NCBI GenBank assembly: GCA_021789975.1
Contig: JAJYIT010000004.1
Span: 124,001 to 188,000 of the forward strand
Length of the DNA stretch: 64,000 bases
Direction of reading: 5' to 3'
From: Bacteroidota bacterium
GTDB taxonomy: Bacteria; Bacteroidota; Ignavibacteria; Kryptoniales; JAKASW01
The position numbers and the translations under genes are program-made. Below the pieces are notes generated by a model, which did no database searches, was not told the DNA's origin, and was given only the letters and a program-made list of their open reading frames with translations. Below are positions 8,804 to 17,356 of this stretch, piece by piece (within the stretch, counting starts at the first letter, position 1; every line of letters starts with the position of its first letter).

Positions 8804-9320
8804 ATGACTATGAGCAAAAACCGTATGGAGGCATTCAGCGATGGAGTACTAGCCATCATAATCACTATAATGGTTCTCGGTTTGACAACACCACGCGGAT
8901 CCGAACCGAGCAATTTAGTCCCGCTCATCCCTGTTTTTCTCAGTCATCTTCTCAGCTTCATAAACCTCGGCATATACTGGAACAATCACCATCACCTACT
9001 GCAGGCAATCAGCCATGTTGACAGGAAAGTCCTCTGGGCGAACCTTCGCCTTCTATTCTGGCTCTCTCTTCCCGATTGCAACAGCATGGATGGGAGAGAA
9101 TAAATTTGCAAAATGGCCGGTCGCCGGATACGGCCTGATTTTACTCTTCGCTGCGGCCGGCTACTTCGTTCTCACCAGGACCCTGATCTCTCTTCACGGG
9201 CGTGATTCTGTTTTGGCAACCGCGCCCGGTAATGACTTCAAGGGGAAAATTTCGGTCGTAATTTACGTCGTAGCGATTCTTGCATCAATTGCGAACCGCC
9301 GGGTTGCTCTGGCATCGTAA
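8804..9320 (+). pseudogene. TMEM175-family (DUF1211) membrane protein, frameshifted
   Basis: The N-terminal frame gives RMEAFSDGVLAIIITIMVL, NLGIYWNNHHHLLQAISHVD and LRLLFWLSL, the conserved helices of bacterial TMEM175-type potassium channels. The continuation (LFPIATAWMGENKFAKWPVA, then a final hydrophobic helix) is in another frame. The switch falls in a CT run at 9062-9070: restoring one lost CT would join the frames as LFWLSLFPIATAW and give an intact product of 172 residues, the usual size. The start is the ATG at 8804, with ATGs at 8810 and 8825 as alternatives. It could be a true pseudogene, a slippage-controlled gene or a sequencing error. Confidence 0.8.
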
Positions 9321-9414
9321 GTCATCGTCGCGGTGATTTGGCTCGTGCCTGATCGGAGGATTGAAAGGACACTTTCCAGATAACATCCAACATATGTAGA
9401 CGCATGACAGGAAG

Positions 9415-9924
9415 GTGAACTTGGAAAGACATTCAGGAGCGAGCGGCGTTGGTTCACGCGGACCAATAAGAACGATCATAGCGGCGTGGCTGGTCGCGGG
9501 TACCGCAGACATAACCGCTGCGTCTGTCTACTTTCCGATAGCGGGAAGATTTCGACTGATCGAGCTGTACCAGGGCATAGCCAGCGGAGTGCTTGGCGCC
9601 AACGCTTTCAACGGCGGCGTCGCAGCTGCCATGCTCGGATTGCTTCTGCATTACTTGATAGCACTAATATGGACCACGTTCTTTTTCCTTATTTATCCGA
9701 GATTGAAGCTATTACAGAAAAACAGACTTGGGACGGCAGTCGGCTTTGCAGTTTTTGTCTCCTGTGTTATGAGCTTCCTGGTGCTTCCTCTCAGCAACGT
9801 CTTTCACGCACCTTTCAATTTTCGGCATTTCTTAATTTCGACTGCAATTCTTATGTTTACCATCGGACTCCCGATCACGACGGTTGTCACTAATTACTAT
9901 TCAACAATAGACAAAAACGGTTAA
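9415..9924 (+). CDS. Uncharacterised four-helix membrane protein
   Basis: A 169-residue protein beginning at GTG 9415 behind AGGAAG. Four hydrophobic segments are visible: IIAAWLVAGTADITAASVYF, MLGLLLHYLIALIWTTFFFL, TAVGFAVFVSCVMSFLVLPL and ISTAILMFTIGLPITTVV. Between them are GIASGVLGANAFNGG and LIYPRLKLLQKNR, which I recall as conserved in a family of unnamed bacterial membrane proteins. No function is known. It lies 7 bases upstream of the LOG-family gene, so the two are probably co-transcribed. Confidence 0.75.
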   Translation: MNLERHSGASGVGSRGPIRTIIAAWLVAGTADITAASVYFPIAGRFRLIELYQGIASGVLGANAFNGGVAAAMLGLLLHYLIALIWTTFFFLIYPRLKLLQKNRLGTAVGFAVFVSCVMSFLVLPLSNVFHAPFNFRHFLISTAILMFTIGLPITTVVTNYYSTIDKNG

Positions 9925-9931
9925 GGTAACG

Positions 9932-10510
9932 ATGAGAATTTGCGTTTATTGCGCGTCAAGCACGAGAATCCACCAATCATACTTTGATGCGGCAAAGAGA
10001 CTGGCAGCGCACCTCGTATCGCACAGCGTGACGATAGTATATGGAGGAGGTGCGGCCGGCCTTATGGGATGCATAGCCGACACCGCTATCGAACAAGGCG
10101 GACACGTTGTCGGGGTAATCCCGAAATTTATGACCGAAGTCGAGTGGCAACATAAGGAACTGGAAGAAATTCACATTGTAGCCGACATGCACGAGAGAAA
10201 GAAGAAGATGCTCGAAGGGAGTGATGCCGTCATCGCACTGCCGGGTGGAAGCGGAACATTCGAGGAGCTCCTGGAGGTGATTTCGTTAAAGAGACTCGGC
10301 TTGTATACCAAACCTATTGTAATTCTGAATGCAAACGGCTACTACGGCCCGCTGATCGAGATGCTCGAGAAGAGCATCCGGGAGAAGTTCATGTCGGAGC
10401 GGCATCGGGATATATGGACGGTAATCAAAGACCCGGAGGATGTGATGGCAGCGATTGAAAAGGCACCGCAGTGGTCGGCGGCCGCGATATCATTTGCGGC
10501 AGTGAAGTAG
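9932..10510 (+). CDS. LOG-family nucleotide phosphoribohydrolase
   Basis: A 192-residue Rossmann-fold protein of the TIGR00730/LOG family. It starts MRICVYCASS, then YGGGAAGLMGCIAD and the signature ALPGGSGTFEELLEVISLKR, which carries the conserved Gly-rich site and catalytic Glu. Plant and bacterial members release the base from cytokinin riboside 5'-monophosphate or from purine nucleoside monophosphates; many bacterial homologues are annotated as putative lysine decarboxylases, which is a misnomer. The substrate here cannot be told from sequence. The start is the ATG at 9932. Confidence 0.9.
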   Translation: MRICVYCASSTRIHQSYFDAAKRLAAHLVSHSVTIVYGGGAAGLMGCIADTAIEQGGHVVGVIPKFMTEVEWQHKELEEIHIVADMHERKKKMLEGSDAVIALPGGSGTFEELLEVISLKRLGLYTKPIVILNANGYYGPLIEMLEKSIREKFMSERHRDIWTVIKDPEDVMAAIEKAPQWSAAAISFAAVK

Positions 10511-10588
10511 TTCGCCTCCTGAAAATCTCATGCCCGGGTAATTACGGAGTTCGAGTAACCCGTACTAAGATCAGGCAAGACTGTAGAC

Positions 10589-11464
10589 ATTAAATCAACA
10601 GAAACTTCCGAGATTACTCACATCTCGCATACCGCCCTTTGGGCAGCCTATTACCGCGCGATTGAGACGAAACGAAAAGATGCACTGTTCCATGATCCCT
10701 TTGCAGAGACTCTTGCCGGTGAGCGCGGCAGGCACATCGTTGAGAATACAAAAGGGTGGAAGAACGGTGCCTGGTCGATGATCGTGAGGACGGCGATCAT
10801 GGATGAATTCATTACGAGGACGATTATCCAGGACAACGTCGATACCATCGTCAACCTTGCTGCCGGTCTCGATACGCGCCCGTATCAACTCGAACTTCCT
10901 TCTTCGCTCCGATGGATCGAAGTAGATCTCCCGGATATTTTGGATTACAAGGAGAGCAAACTCACTGGTTTTAGTCCGAACTGTAGATTGGAGCGCAAGA
11001 AAGTTGACCTGGTCGAGATAGCGGCACGCAAGAAATTATTCGAGCAGATCAACCTCGCGGCGAGACGTGCACTTGTGATAACGGAGGGCTTGCTCCTCTA
11101 TCTTAGCGGCGAAGATGTTGCCTCGCTTGCAGAAGACCTGCATTCCCGGGAGAATTTTCGCTGGTGGACTCTTGATATCGCAACACCTGCACTTCTCGGA
11201 TGGCTGCTCAATAATTCTTTTAGACGATTTGCCGAAGGAGACATTCAGATGAAATTTGCTCCCGAGGGTGGTCCGAGCCTCTTCATGCAATTCGGCTGGG
11301 ATGCGGCAGAATCTCGTCTGGTGTCGAAGGAGTCCAGGAGACTCAAAAGGGAAATGCCGGGGATGTGGTTCTACCGGCTCCTCGCTACGGTTGCTCCACG
11401 AAAGCAGCGCGAGGTATTTGTCAAGATGGATTCACATTTCGTATTGCTTAAGAAAAGGACTTGA
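10589..11464 (+). CDS. Class I SAM methyltransferase (leucine carboxyl methyltransferase-like), non-canonical start
   Basis: Homology to the PPM1/LCMT-like family extends well upstream of the first in-frame ATG at 10778: HTALWAAYYRAIETKRKDAL, then FHDPFAETLAGERG. These are conserved N-terminal features, followed by NLAAGLDTRPYQL (SAM loop), WIEVDLPDIL and RALVITEGLLLYL. The frame is open from a TAA just upstream, but between that stop and the homology there is no ATG, GTG or TTG. An ATT at 10589-10591 followed by AAA TCA is the natural position for a start and would give 291 residues. Either an ATT start is used, the start was lost by mutation, or a sequence error is present. The target molecule is unknown. 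Confidence 0.75.
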   Translation: MKSTETSEITHISHTALWAAYYRAIETKRKDALFHDPFAETLAGERGRHIVENTKGWKNGAWSMIVRTAIMDEFITRTIIQDNVDTIVNLAAGLDTRPYQLELPSSLRWIEVDLPDILDYKESKLTGFSPNCRLERKKVDLVEIAARKKLFEQINLAARRALVITEGLLLYLSGEDVASLAEDLHSRENFRWWTLDIATPALLGWLLNNSFRRFAEGDIQMKFAPEGGPSLFMQFGWDAAESRLVSKESRRLKREMPGMWFYRLLATVAPRKQREVFVKMDSHFVLLKKRT

Positions 11465-11504
11465 CAAACACGTACCTCGTTTGTTATTATAACATATCAG
11501 ACAT
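11461..11504 (+). promoter_or_regulatory. Promoter and operator-like motif of the GntR regulator gene
   Basis: TTGACA at 11461-11466 and TATTAT at 11485-11490, 18 bases apart, form a sigma-70-type promoter. The -10 lies inside 11482-11504, whose reverse complement (ATGTCTGATATG, TTATAATAACA) closely matches 12282-12306 ahead of the TonB receptor. ACAAAC/GTTTGT arms also flank the spacer. The layout suggests autorepression. Confidence 0.6.
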
Positions 11505-11510
11505 CTTACA

Positions 11511-12260
11511 ATGAGCGAACGAGCCACATTTTCGACAATTGGGAATCGCGAACTTCTTAGCAAAACAGTAGCTTCGAAGATTGAAGACGCGATCCACGCG
11601 CGGACGTTCAAGAATGGCGACAGGTTGCCCGCGGAGCTGGAGCTAGCCGCACAATTCGATGTAAGCAGAACCGTTGTCAGGGAGGCGCTCAGGATGTTGA
11701 GCGGACGCGGAATAATCGTCATTAAGAAAGGCAAGGGGGGTTTCGTTAACGGCTTTTCGGCAGAAAGCGTCATCGAGCCGCTCCACTCCTATCTCAGATT
11801 TTCGATTCCGAAAGATTATGCTCTTGACGTCATCCGTGCTCGCCAGGTGATTGAGCCTGCGATTGCCTATGTGGCAGCGTTGAATCACACGAAGGAAGAC
11901 GCGACACAACTGCAAAGAGATTGGGACGAGTTGAAGAGTTGTCGCGAGGACGATTATGACGCCCTTGCGAAGCTGGACCTCAGGTTTCACCTTGATATTG
12001 CAAAGTCAACCCATAACGTCATCATCCCGCTGATGATAGAGCCGATCCACCGACTGATGCCTGCCATCAAAGTGTCGGTGTATAAGGAAGTCGAAGACTC
12101 GAAGAACTCGGCCCTGGATAAGCACGGCAAGGTGCTCTCAGCGATCCTGAAGTACGATGCGGAGGGGGCGAGGCGAGCAATGACCGTCCACCTGAAAGTA
12201 GCTGAAGAGCATGTTCTCCTGACGATGAAATCGGAATCGGCGGAAGCAGTGAAAAAGTGA
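11511..12260 (+). CDS. GntR/FadR-type (FCD) transcriptional regulator
   Basis: A 249-residue regulator. Residues about 15-85 form a GntR winged helix (GDRLPAELELAAQFDVSRTV, then VREALRMLSGRGII and a GKGGFV wing). Residues about 100-235 form an all-helical FCD ligand-binding domain with the usual metal-site pattern (DLRFHLDIA; LDKHGKVLSAI; MTVHLKVAE). FCD-GntR proteins often sense sugar acids or carboxylates. Its place directly ahead of a TonB receptor, a beta-helix protein and kduI/kduD suggests that it responds to an unsaturated-uronate or 2-keto-3-deoxygluconate-type intermediate. The start is the ATG at 11511. Confidence 0.9.
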   Translation: MSERATFSTIGNRELLSKTVASKIEDAIHARTFKNGDRLPAELELAAQFDVSRTVVREALRMLSGRGIIVIKKGKGGFVNGFSAESVIEPLHSYLRFSIPKDYALDVIRARQVIEPAIAYVAALNHTKEDATQLQRDWDELKSCREDDYDALAKLDLRFHLDIAKSTHNVIIPLMIEPIHRLMPAIKVSVYKEVEDSKNSALDKHGKVLSAILKYDAEGARRAMTVHLKVAEEHVLLTMKSESAEAVKK

Positions 12261-12281
12261 AATTAATTCTCTTACATAAAC

Positions 12282-12306
12282 ATGTATGATATGTGATATA
12301 ATAACT
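12282..12306 (+). promoter_or_regulatory. Operator-like motif over the TonB-receptor promoter
   Basis: ATGTATGATATGT followed by GATATAATAACT matches the inverted motif at 11482-11504 with one substitution and a 2-base insertion. It contains a perfect TATAAT (12297-12302), so a bound regulator would cover the -10 of the receptor gene. The -35 is poor (TTACAT, 19-base spacer). Confidence 0.6.
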
Positions 12307-12337
12307 CACTCATAATACAAATTGTCAGAGGGCTATA

Positions 12338-15300
12338 ATGAAAGTGTTTCGACCGATCATGGCCACCGTGCTCATCTTTTCAATACCCGATGTTATCCGA
12401 GCCCAATGCAACATCCGCGGGTACGTCACGGATTCCCTGAATATCAGCCCGCTCGTTGGAGCAAATGTTTTTCTCATCGGGACGGCATTTGGTGCAAGCA
12501 CAGATGTTAACGGGCAATATCTGATAGACAACATTCCTCCCGGCAACTATCAGGTCCGGGTGTCTTACATCGGTTACGAAACAAAGCTTCTGGAGATCAT
12601 TGCATCGAAGGGAGGTTCGACAAACGTGAACGTTCCACTTTCGCCGCAGGCAGTTCAGGGAAAGGAAGTAGTCGTCATGGCACAAATGAAGGGCCAGCTC
12701 GCCGCAATCAACCAGCAATTGGGATCGCACAAAATCGTCAGCGTGGTATCGAGAGAGAAGATACAGGAGTTGCCCGACGCAAATGCCGCCGAAGCAATCG
12801 GACGGCTGCCGGGCGTTTCCGTAATACGGAGCGGGGGCGAGGCTAACAAAGTAATCTTGCGGGGCATGGATGAAAGATTCACTAACATTACGATCGACGG
12901 AGTCCAGATCCCTTCTACGGACTCGACGAATCGATCTGTCGACCTTAGTACCATATCGCAGAGTTCACTCTCAGGCATAGAACTCTACAAGTCGCTTACT
13001 CCCGACATGGACGGAGATGCAATCGCGGGGAGTATAAACCTGGTGACCAAAAAGGCCCCTTCGGAGAGATTCATAAGACTGGATCTCAGCGGAGATTATA
13101 ATGAGCTGATGAACTCTGCAAAGCAGTATAATGCCGCGTTGCGATACGGAGAGAGATTCTTCAAAGACTTCGTGGGAGTTCAGTTAATCGGGAATCTCGA
13201 AAACAGGATAAGGAGTAGTGAGGATATTAACCTCAACTACAACCAGGGATTGAATAATCAGACCGACTACGCAATAAGCGACTTCCTTCTGACTTTCAAT
13301 AATGAGGTAAGGAAGCGTAATGGTCTTACGGCGTTGCTGGACGTCTCCACACCTGATGAGGGCGTCATCAGGTTGAACACCGTCTACAGTGGAACGAAGA
13401 GGGACATTTTCACATCAGCCAGAGACTATCCTACCAGCAGCGGCAGCGCAACCTCTGGTGGAGCAAGCGTTACCTACTCGGCACATGATCAAACAGAGAA
13501 TATAAACACTTTGAGCAGTGCTCTTTTGGGAGACAACAGTATATTGGGATTCTCTCTAGACTGGGGTGCCTCTTTTGCCCAGTCTCTTTCGGACTTTCCA
13601 TACGATTATTTGGCCGGCTTCCTCGAGAAGTCGTCAATGAACGTAACCGGAACGGATACAGTCTACACGGGTGGTATGCTGCCCACTCCAACGATCAAGA
13701 CAAACCCTGAGCAGTTGACGCCTTACGCTCTCAACGACTTCAAGGACGCAACTTTGTATGATGCTTTCTACTACAACAAGAGAATTTATGACAAGCAGAG
13801 AGTAGCTTACCTGAACATTTCGAGGGGATACACTCTCAGCAATTGGCTGTCGGGAGAGTTGAAGTTCGGCGGAAAGTACAGAATCCAAGACAAGAACAAC
13901 CTCCAGGGACGCACGTATGCTCCATATTATCTTGGAGATTGGAGGCCCTACCAGTATGCCGCGGATGGCACCATGCAGAAGAAAGACCTGAGTGGAACCT
14001 ATTTCAACGATTTCTACCAGAGCTACCTCCAATCTTCGGCAAACATATATCCCGGATTCACCGACTTCCTCGATTCATCCCCCGTTTCCAGGGACATATT
14101 TGGGCTTTACAAATTGAATCCGATCATGAACAGAGGCAGGTTGGAGCAATGGTACAGCCTCAATAGAAACGGGATCGATAGGAGTGGAAAGCAACCGGAG
14201 AATTGGAATGACCCTACCGCGATCGCATACAATTACTCGATAACGGAAAGGACATCCGCAGGATACGCGATGAATACTCTGAATGTCGGTACCGCACTGA
14301 CATTCGTGCTTGGCGTTCGGGTTGAAAATGAAAACAACGACTATTCCAACAAGTACTCGACGCAGCAGTTTGGCGGCTTCCCGGTTCCGCAGGATGCCTT
14401 TAAAGACATCAGAGATACGGCAGCTACGCATGACGAAACGGTGTGGATGCCGCACTTCAGCCTGAACTACAGGAGGACCGATTTCTTGAACGTCCGGGTT
14501 GCAGCATACAGAGCACTCGCGCGACCTGACTTCATTTACCGCCTGAACACTCGCTTCCCGTGGAGAGACATTCTTTCTACCGGCACAAAGCAGGTCTTCC
14601 TTGGGAATCCCACTTTGAAAGACGCAAAAGCATGGAACTACGAAGTGAATCTCTCACTCTTCGGAGACAAGATAGGGCTCTTCACGGTTTCAGCATTCTA
14701 CAAGGAAATTGCAGACATGTTCCATATGCTCAACCAGATGGGTACTAGCGGGGATAGTCTGATTAGGTATGTAGGCCTGGGTTGGAGCAGTCTGCAGACC
14801 GGTAATTACTCACTGACTGTTCCTTACACTTCCGACAAGCCGACGAAAGTCTGGGGATTCGAACTTGAGCACCAGATAAACTTTTCCTTTCTCCCGGGCC
14901 TATTACAGAACGTCGTCTTATCGTACAACGCATCAATGGTTCGTTCCGAGACTCACACGATTGGCTGCACCACAGACACGTCGTACTATTACATCGGCGG
15001 CATCCCATTCCCTCAATATACTTTGCGCGTAATAGATCAAAAGCAGCAATTGGAGAACCAACCGGAATTCTACGGAAATATTGCTCTCGGGTATGATGTC
15101 GGCGGGTTCTCCGGGAGAGTCTCGCTTTTTCATCAGTCTCAGTACAATGTTTCTTTCAGTCCCAGCGGTAGAGGAGACATAGTTGCCAATGCTTTTACTA
15201 GGATTGATCTGGCATTCAGGCAAAGAGTCACTCCGTTTCTTTCACTTACACTGAACGTAAACAATCTGACGAATACCAGGGAGGGCAACTCCCTATACGA

Positions 15301-15382
15301 TCGAGTCAACAATTACAAAATACTGAGTACGAATGAAAGATACGGAATCACCGGTGACTTCGGGTTGATCCTTGAACTATGA
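12338..15382 (+). CDS. TonB-dependent receptor with CarboxypepD_reg-like N-terminus
   Basis: A 1014-residue outer-membrane transporter. After a signal peptide (residues 1-22) comes a carboxypeptidase-regulatory-like beta-sandwich (YVTDSLNISPLVGANVFLIG, DVNGQYLIDNIPPGNYQVRV). A plug domain follows (ELPDANAAEAIGRLPGVSVI, VILRGMDERFTNITIDGVQI, GSINLVTKKAPS), then a barrel ending in an aromatic C-terminal strand (GITGDFGLILEL). It should import a ligand bound outside the cell using ExbB/ExbD/TonB energy. The neighbours suggest a pectin-derived oligosaccharide. There is no SusD partner beside it, so it is not a classic SusC/D pair. The start is the ATG at 12338. Confidence 0.92.
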   Translation: MKVFRPIMATVLIFSIPDVIRAQCNIRGYVTDSLNISPLVGANVFLIGTAFGASTDVNGQYLIDNIPPGNYQVRVSYIGYETKLLEIIASKGGSTNVNVPLSPQAVQGKEVVVMAQMKGQLAAINQQLGSHKIVSVVSREKIQELPDANAAEAIGRLPGVSVIRSGGEANKVILRGMDERFTNITIDGVQIPSTDSTNRSVDLSTISQSSLSGIELYKSLTPDMDGDAIAGSINLVTKKAPSERFIRLDLSGDYNELMNSAKQYNAALRYGERFFKDFVGVQLIGNLENRIRSSEDINLNYNQGLNNQTDYAISDFLLTFNNEVRKRNGLTALLDVSTPDEGVIRLNTVYSGTKRDIFTSARDYPTSSGSATSGGASVTYSAHDQTENINTLSSALLGDNSILGFSLDWGASFAQSLSDFPYDYLAGFLEKSSMNVTGTDTVYTGGMLPTPTIKTNPEQLTPYALNDFKDATLYDAFYYNKRIYDKQRVAYLNISRGYTLSNWLSGELKFGGKYRIQDKNNLQGRTYAPYYLGDWRPYQYAADGTMQKKDLSGTYFNDFYQSYLQSSANIYPGFTDFLDSSPVSRDIFGLYKLNPIMNRGRLEQWYSLNRNGIDRSGKQPENWNDPTAIAYNYSITERTSAGYAMNTLNVGTALTFVLGVRVENENNDYSNKYSTQQFGGFPVPQDAFKDIRDTAATHDETVWMPHFSLNYRRTDFLNVRVAAYRALARPDFIYRLNTRFPWRDILSTGTKQVFLGNPTLKDAKAWNYEVNLSLFGDKIGLFTVSAFYKEIADMFHMLNQMGTSGDSLIRYVGLGWSSLQTGNYSLTVPYTSDKPTKVWGFELEHQINFSFLPGLLQNVVLSYNASMVRSETHTIGCTTDTSYYYIGGIPFPQYTLRVIDQKQQLENQPEFYGNIALGYDVGGFSGRVSLFHQSQYNVSFSPSGRGDIVANAFTRIDLAFRQRVTPFLSLTLNVNNLTNTREGNSLYDRVNNYKILSTNERYGITGDFGLILEL

Positions 15383-15451
15383 TCTTTGAACCGGTGAGTT
15401 TCTTGAAACAATCAAGTTCAATTACGAAGAATATTTTCTTACAGGAGGTGA

Positions 15452-15499
15452 ATGACGGGAGAATTGTTCTTTAAAAAGCAGATCAGAAAAAAAACTTAA
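15452..15499 (+). CDS. Putative 15-residue leader peptide
   Basis: AGGAGG at 15443-15448 is followed at good spacing by ATG at 15452 and a 15-codon frame (MTGELFFKKQIRKKT) ending in TAA at 15497-15499. That stop abuts the AAGGAG ribosome site of the next gene, so translation could be coupled. Its Shine-Dalgarno is as strong as that of the main gene. The peptide is Lys-rich. No homology is expected at this length. Confidence 0.45.
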   Translation: MTGELFFKKQIRKKT

Positions 15500-15510
15500 A
15501 GGAGATCATC

Positions 15511-17184
15511 ATGAATCACAAGATGTACAAAGCACTGGCAGTGGCAGTTGTGTTACTTGTGGCCAAAGCATCTTTCGGGCAGGAAAATCGTTTGGTACTG
15601 AATCCGTATGATGGATCCCCTGGTTCAATGTTGATGGCGCAAATCAAAGCTGACACTACGGCGAATCATGGAATCCCATCAAACCGTGTCTACGTGCTGA
15701 AGCGGGGAGGTTTGTATCTATGTACGGAGGTGTTCAATGTACCCAATGGAAGCACGATGAACTTGCGCGCCGATTATGGTGCAGGCAAGAAACCGATAAT
15801 TTATTTGTATCCGACAGGTACCGGCGCCAATCCTCAACGACCTCCCGGAAATATGTTCGTGTTATTGGGATCGAATCTGATCATGAGAAATATTGCTGTT
15901 GCGGGGTACTTCGAGCCGCTCGACACTAATCTCAACAATGTCCAGGGCGGGTTAGTCAACACGACCCAGCCGGGATCCTCCATAATTATTGACAGTTGTA
16001 TTCTCACCAATATCAATGGACAACACTTAAGAACAGGCGCCGCATCTATCAAAGTGGAAGTTACCAACTCTATATTCGCAAACATGGGTGCGTTGAGTAC
16101 CTCCAATCTTGGGGCGGGCAAGGGCCTGGATTTGCGAGAGGTATCTTGCGATTCCCTAATATTGAAAAACAATACCTTTGTTAATTATCAGGACAGAGTT
16201 GTGCGACACTACAATTATTCCAGCCCAGGATCAGGAACTGGTGCGTTGGCCGTTGCTATCATTGACCACAATACCTTTCTGAACGGAATGGGATTTCACG
16301 GTCTCCTTTCTCTCGGTAGTGTCGGTTCAAAGGTCATGATAACGAACAATCTATTCATGGATGCGTTTGCATGCGGTGAAGACACGGGGGATGCTACAAG
16401 GTCAGCCGAATGGGCGAACACCAGCGAGCAGTATCAAAACGGGAACTACAGGATGTCGTGGATTTTCACGACTCCCAATGATACAACTCAATGGGACATC
16501 TCGAACAATTATTACGGCATTTCTGACTCGGGGCAGGCGTATCTCGACGATTTCAACCTGACCGAGGATACGCCGCTTTCATGGCATATCAACGCAAGAG
16601 TTGGCATAGACTCCACAACCGCCTTTAAGAAAGTGTGGCTTAAACTCGCAAATACTCCGCGATTGATGACGAACGAAATGCGGTGGTACCGCGACCCAAA
16701 CGGTGGGAATATGACAAAGAACACCCCGACTTCAAAGTGGCAATGGCCCAGCGACGACATGGATAGGAGAGTCTACAAGTATTACGAGGACACTTTGAAT
16801 TGTTCTTATAATGCTGATCAGGATCTGTCGAAAGCGGGAAGTGATGGAAAGATTATAGGCGCTACTAACTGGACCTTTATGGGGGTGGTTGCGGTCAACG
16901 AGCGTCCGCGTGAGCTTCCCTCCAGCTTCTACCTGACCCAGAACTATCCAAATCCGTTCAACCCGACAACTGGGATAGGCTACTCCGTCCCCAAGGCTAG
17001 CCATGTTACTCTTGAGGTGTACAACGTCCTTGGTGAAAGAGTAGCAACATTGTTTTCTGGAGTTCGTCAGCCTGGTAATTATGTGGCGAATTTCAATGGA
17101 AGCAAGGTTGCCAGCGGAGTCTATTTCTACCGCCTGCAGGCAGGCAATGTGTCTATCACAAAGAAGTTGATGCTGGTTAAATAA
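15511..17184 (+). CDS. Secreted beta-helix protein with type IX sorting domain
   Basis: A 557-residue exported protein with a signal peptide at residues 1-23 (cleaved after FGQ or nearby). The middle has a repetitive right-handed parallel beta-helix pattern of the pectate-lyase-like kind (SIIIDSCILTNINGQHLRTG, SLILKNNTFVNYQDRVV, KVMITNNLFMDAF), resembling DUF4957/DUF5123-type proteins of pectin loci. The last 80 residues form a Por secretion sorting domain (YPNPFNPTTGIGYSVP, LEVYNVLGERVATL, SGVYFYRLQAG, KKLMLVK). It is probably exported by the type IX system to the surface to bind or cleave pectic polymer; catalytic residues were not identified. RBS AAGGAG; start ATG 15511. Confidence 0.85.
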   Translation: MNHKMYKALAVAVVLLVAKASFGQENRLVLNPYDGSPGSMLMAQIKADTTANHGIPSNRVYVLKRGGLYLCTEVFNVPNGSTMNLRADYGAGKKPIIYLYPTGTGANPQRPPGNMFVLLGSNLIMRNIAVAGYFEPLDTNLNNVQGGLVNTTQPGSSIIIDSCILTNINGQHLRTGAASIKVEVTNSIFANMGALSTSNLGAGKGLDLREVSCDSLILKNNTFVNYQDRVVRHYNYSSPGSGTGALAVAIIDHNTFLNGMGFHGLLSLGSVGSKVMITNNLFMDAFACGEDTGDATRSAEWANTSEQYQNGNYRMSWIFTTPNDTTQWDISNNYYGISDSGQAYLDDFNLTEDTPLSWHINARVGIDSTTAFKKVWLKLANTPRLMTNEMRWYRDPNGGNMTKNTPTSKWQWPSDDMDRRVYKYYEDTLNCSYNADQDLSKAGSDGKIIGATNWTFMGVVAVNERPRELPSSFYLTQNYPNPFNPTTGIGYSVPKASHVTLEVYNVLGERVATLFSGVRQPGNYVANFNGSKVASGVYFYRLQAGNVSITKKLMLVK

Positions 17185-17356
17185 GTGGCGGTATTGATAG
17201 TCACCGACACGAGATGACTCAGGCTGGTGACAGACAACCTATTGCTCCTGTGCCAGACCGCCACTCGCGACTGAAATCCGAGGGTGGCGGCCTTCATGAA
17301 AAATGATTTCGGTTAAGCGTTTCAAGACACTATGATAAAAAGAAGAGAGGAAAACA

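Noticed and set aside
17186-17290. GTGGCGGT/ACCGCCAC arms between the beta-helix gene and kduI as a terminator
   Set aside because: The arms are separated by about 75 bases with no T run, so they are unlikely to terminate.
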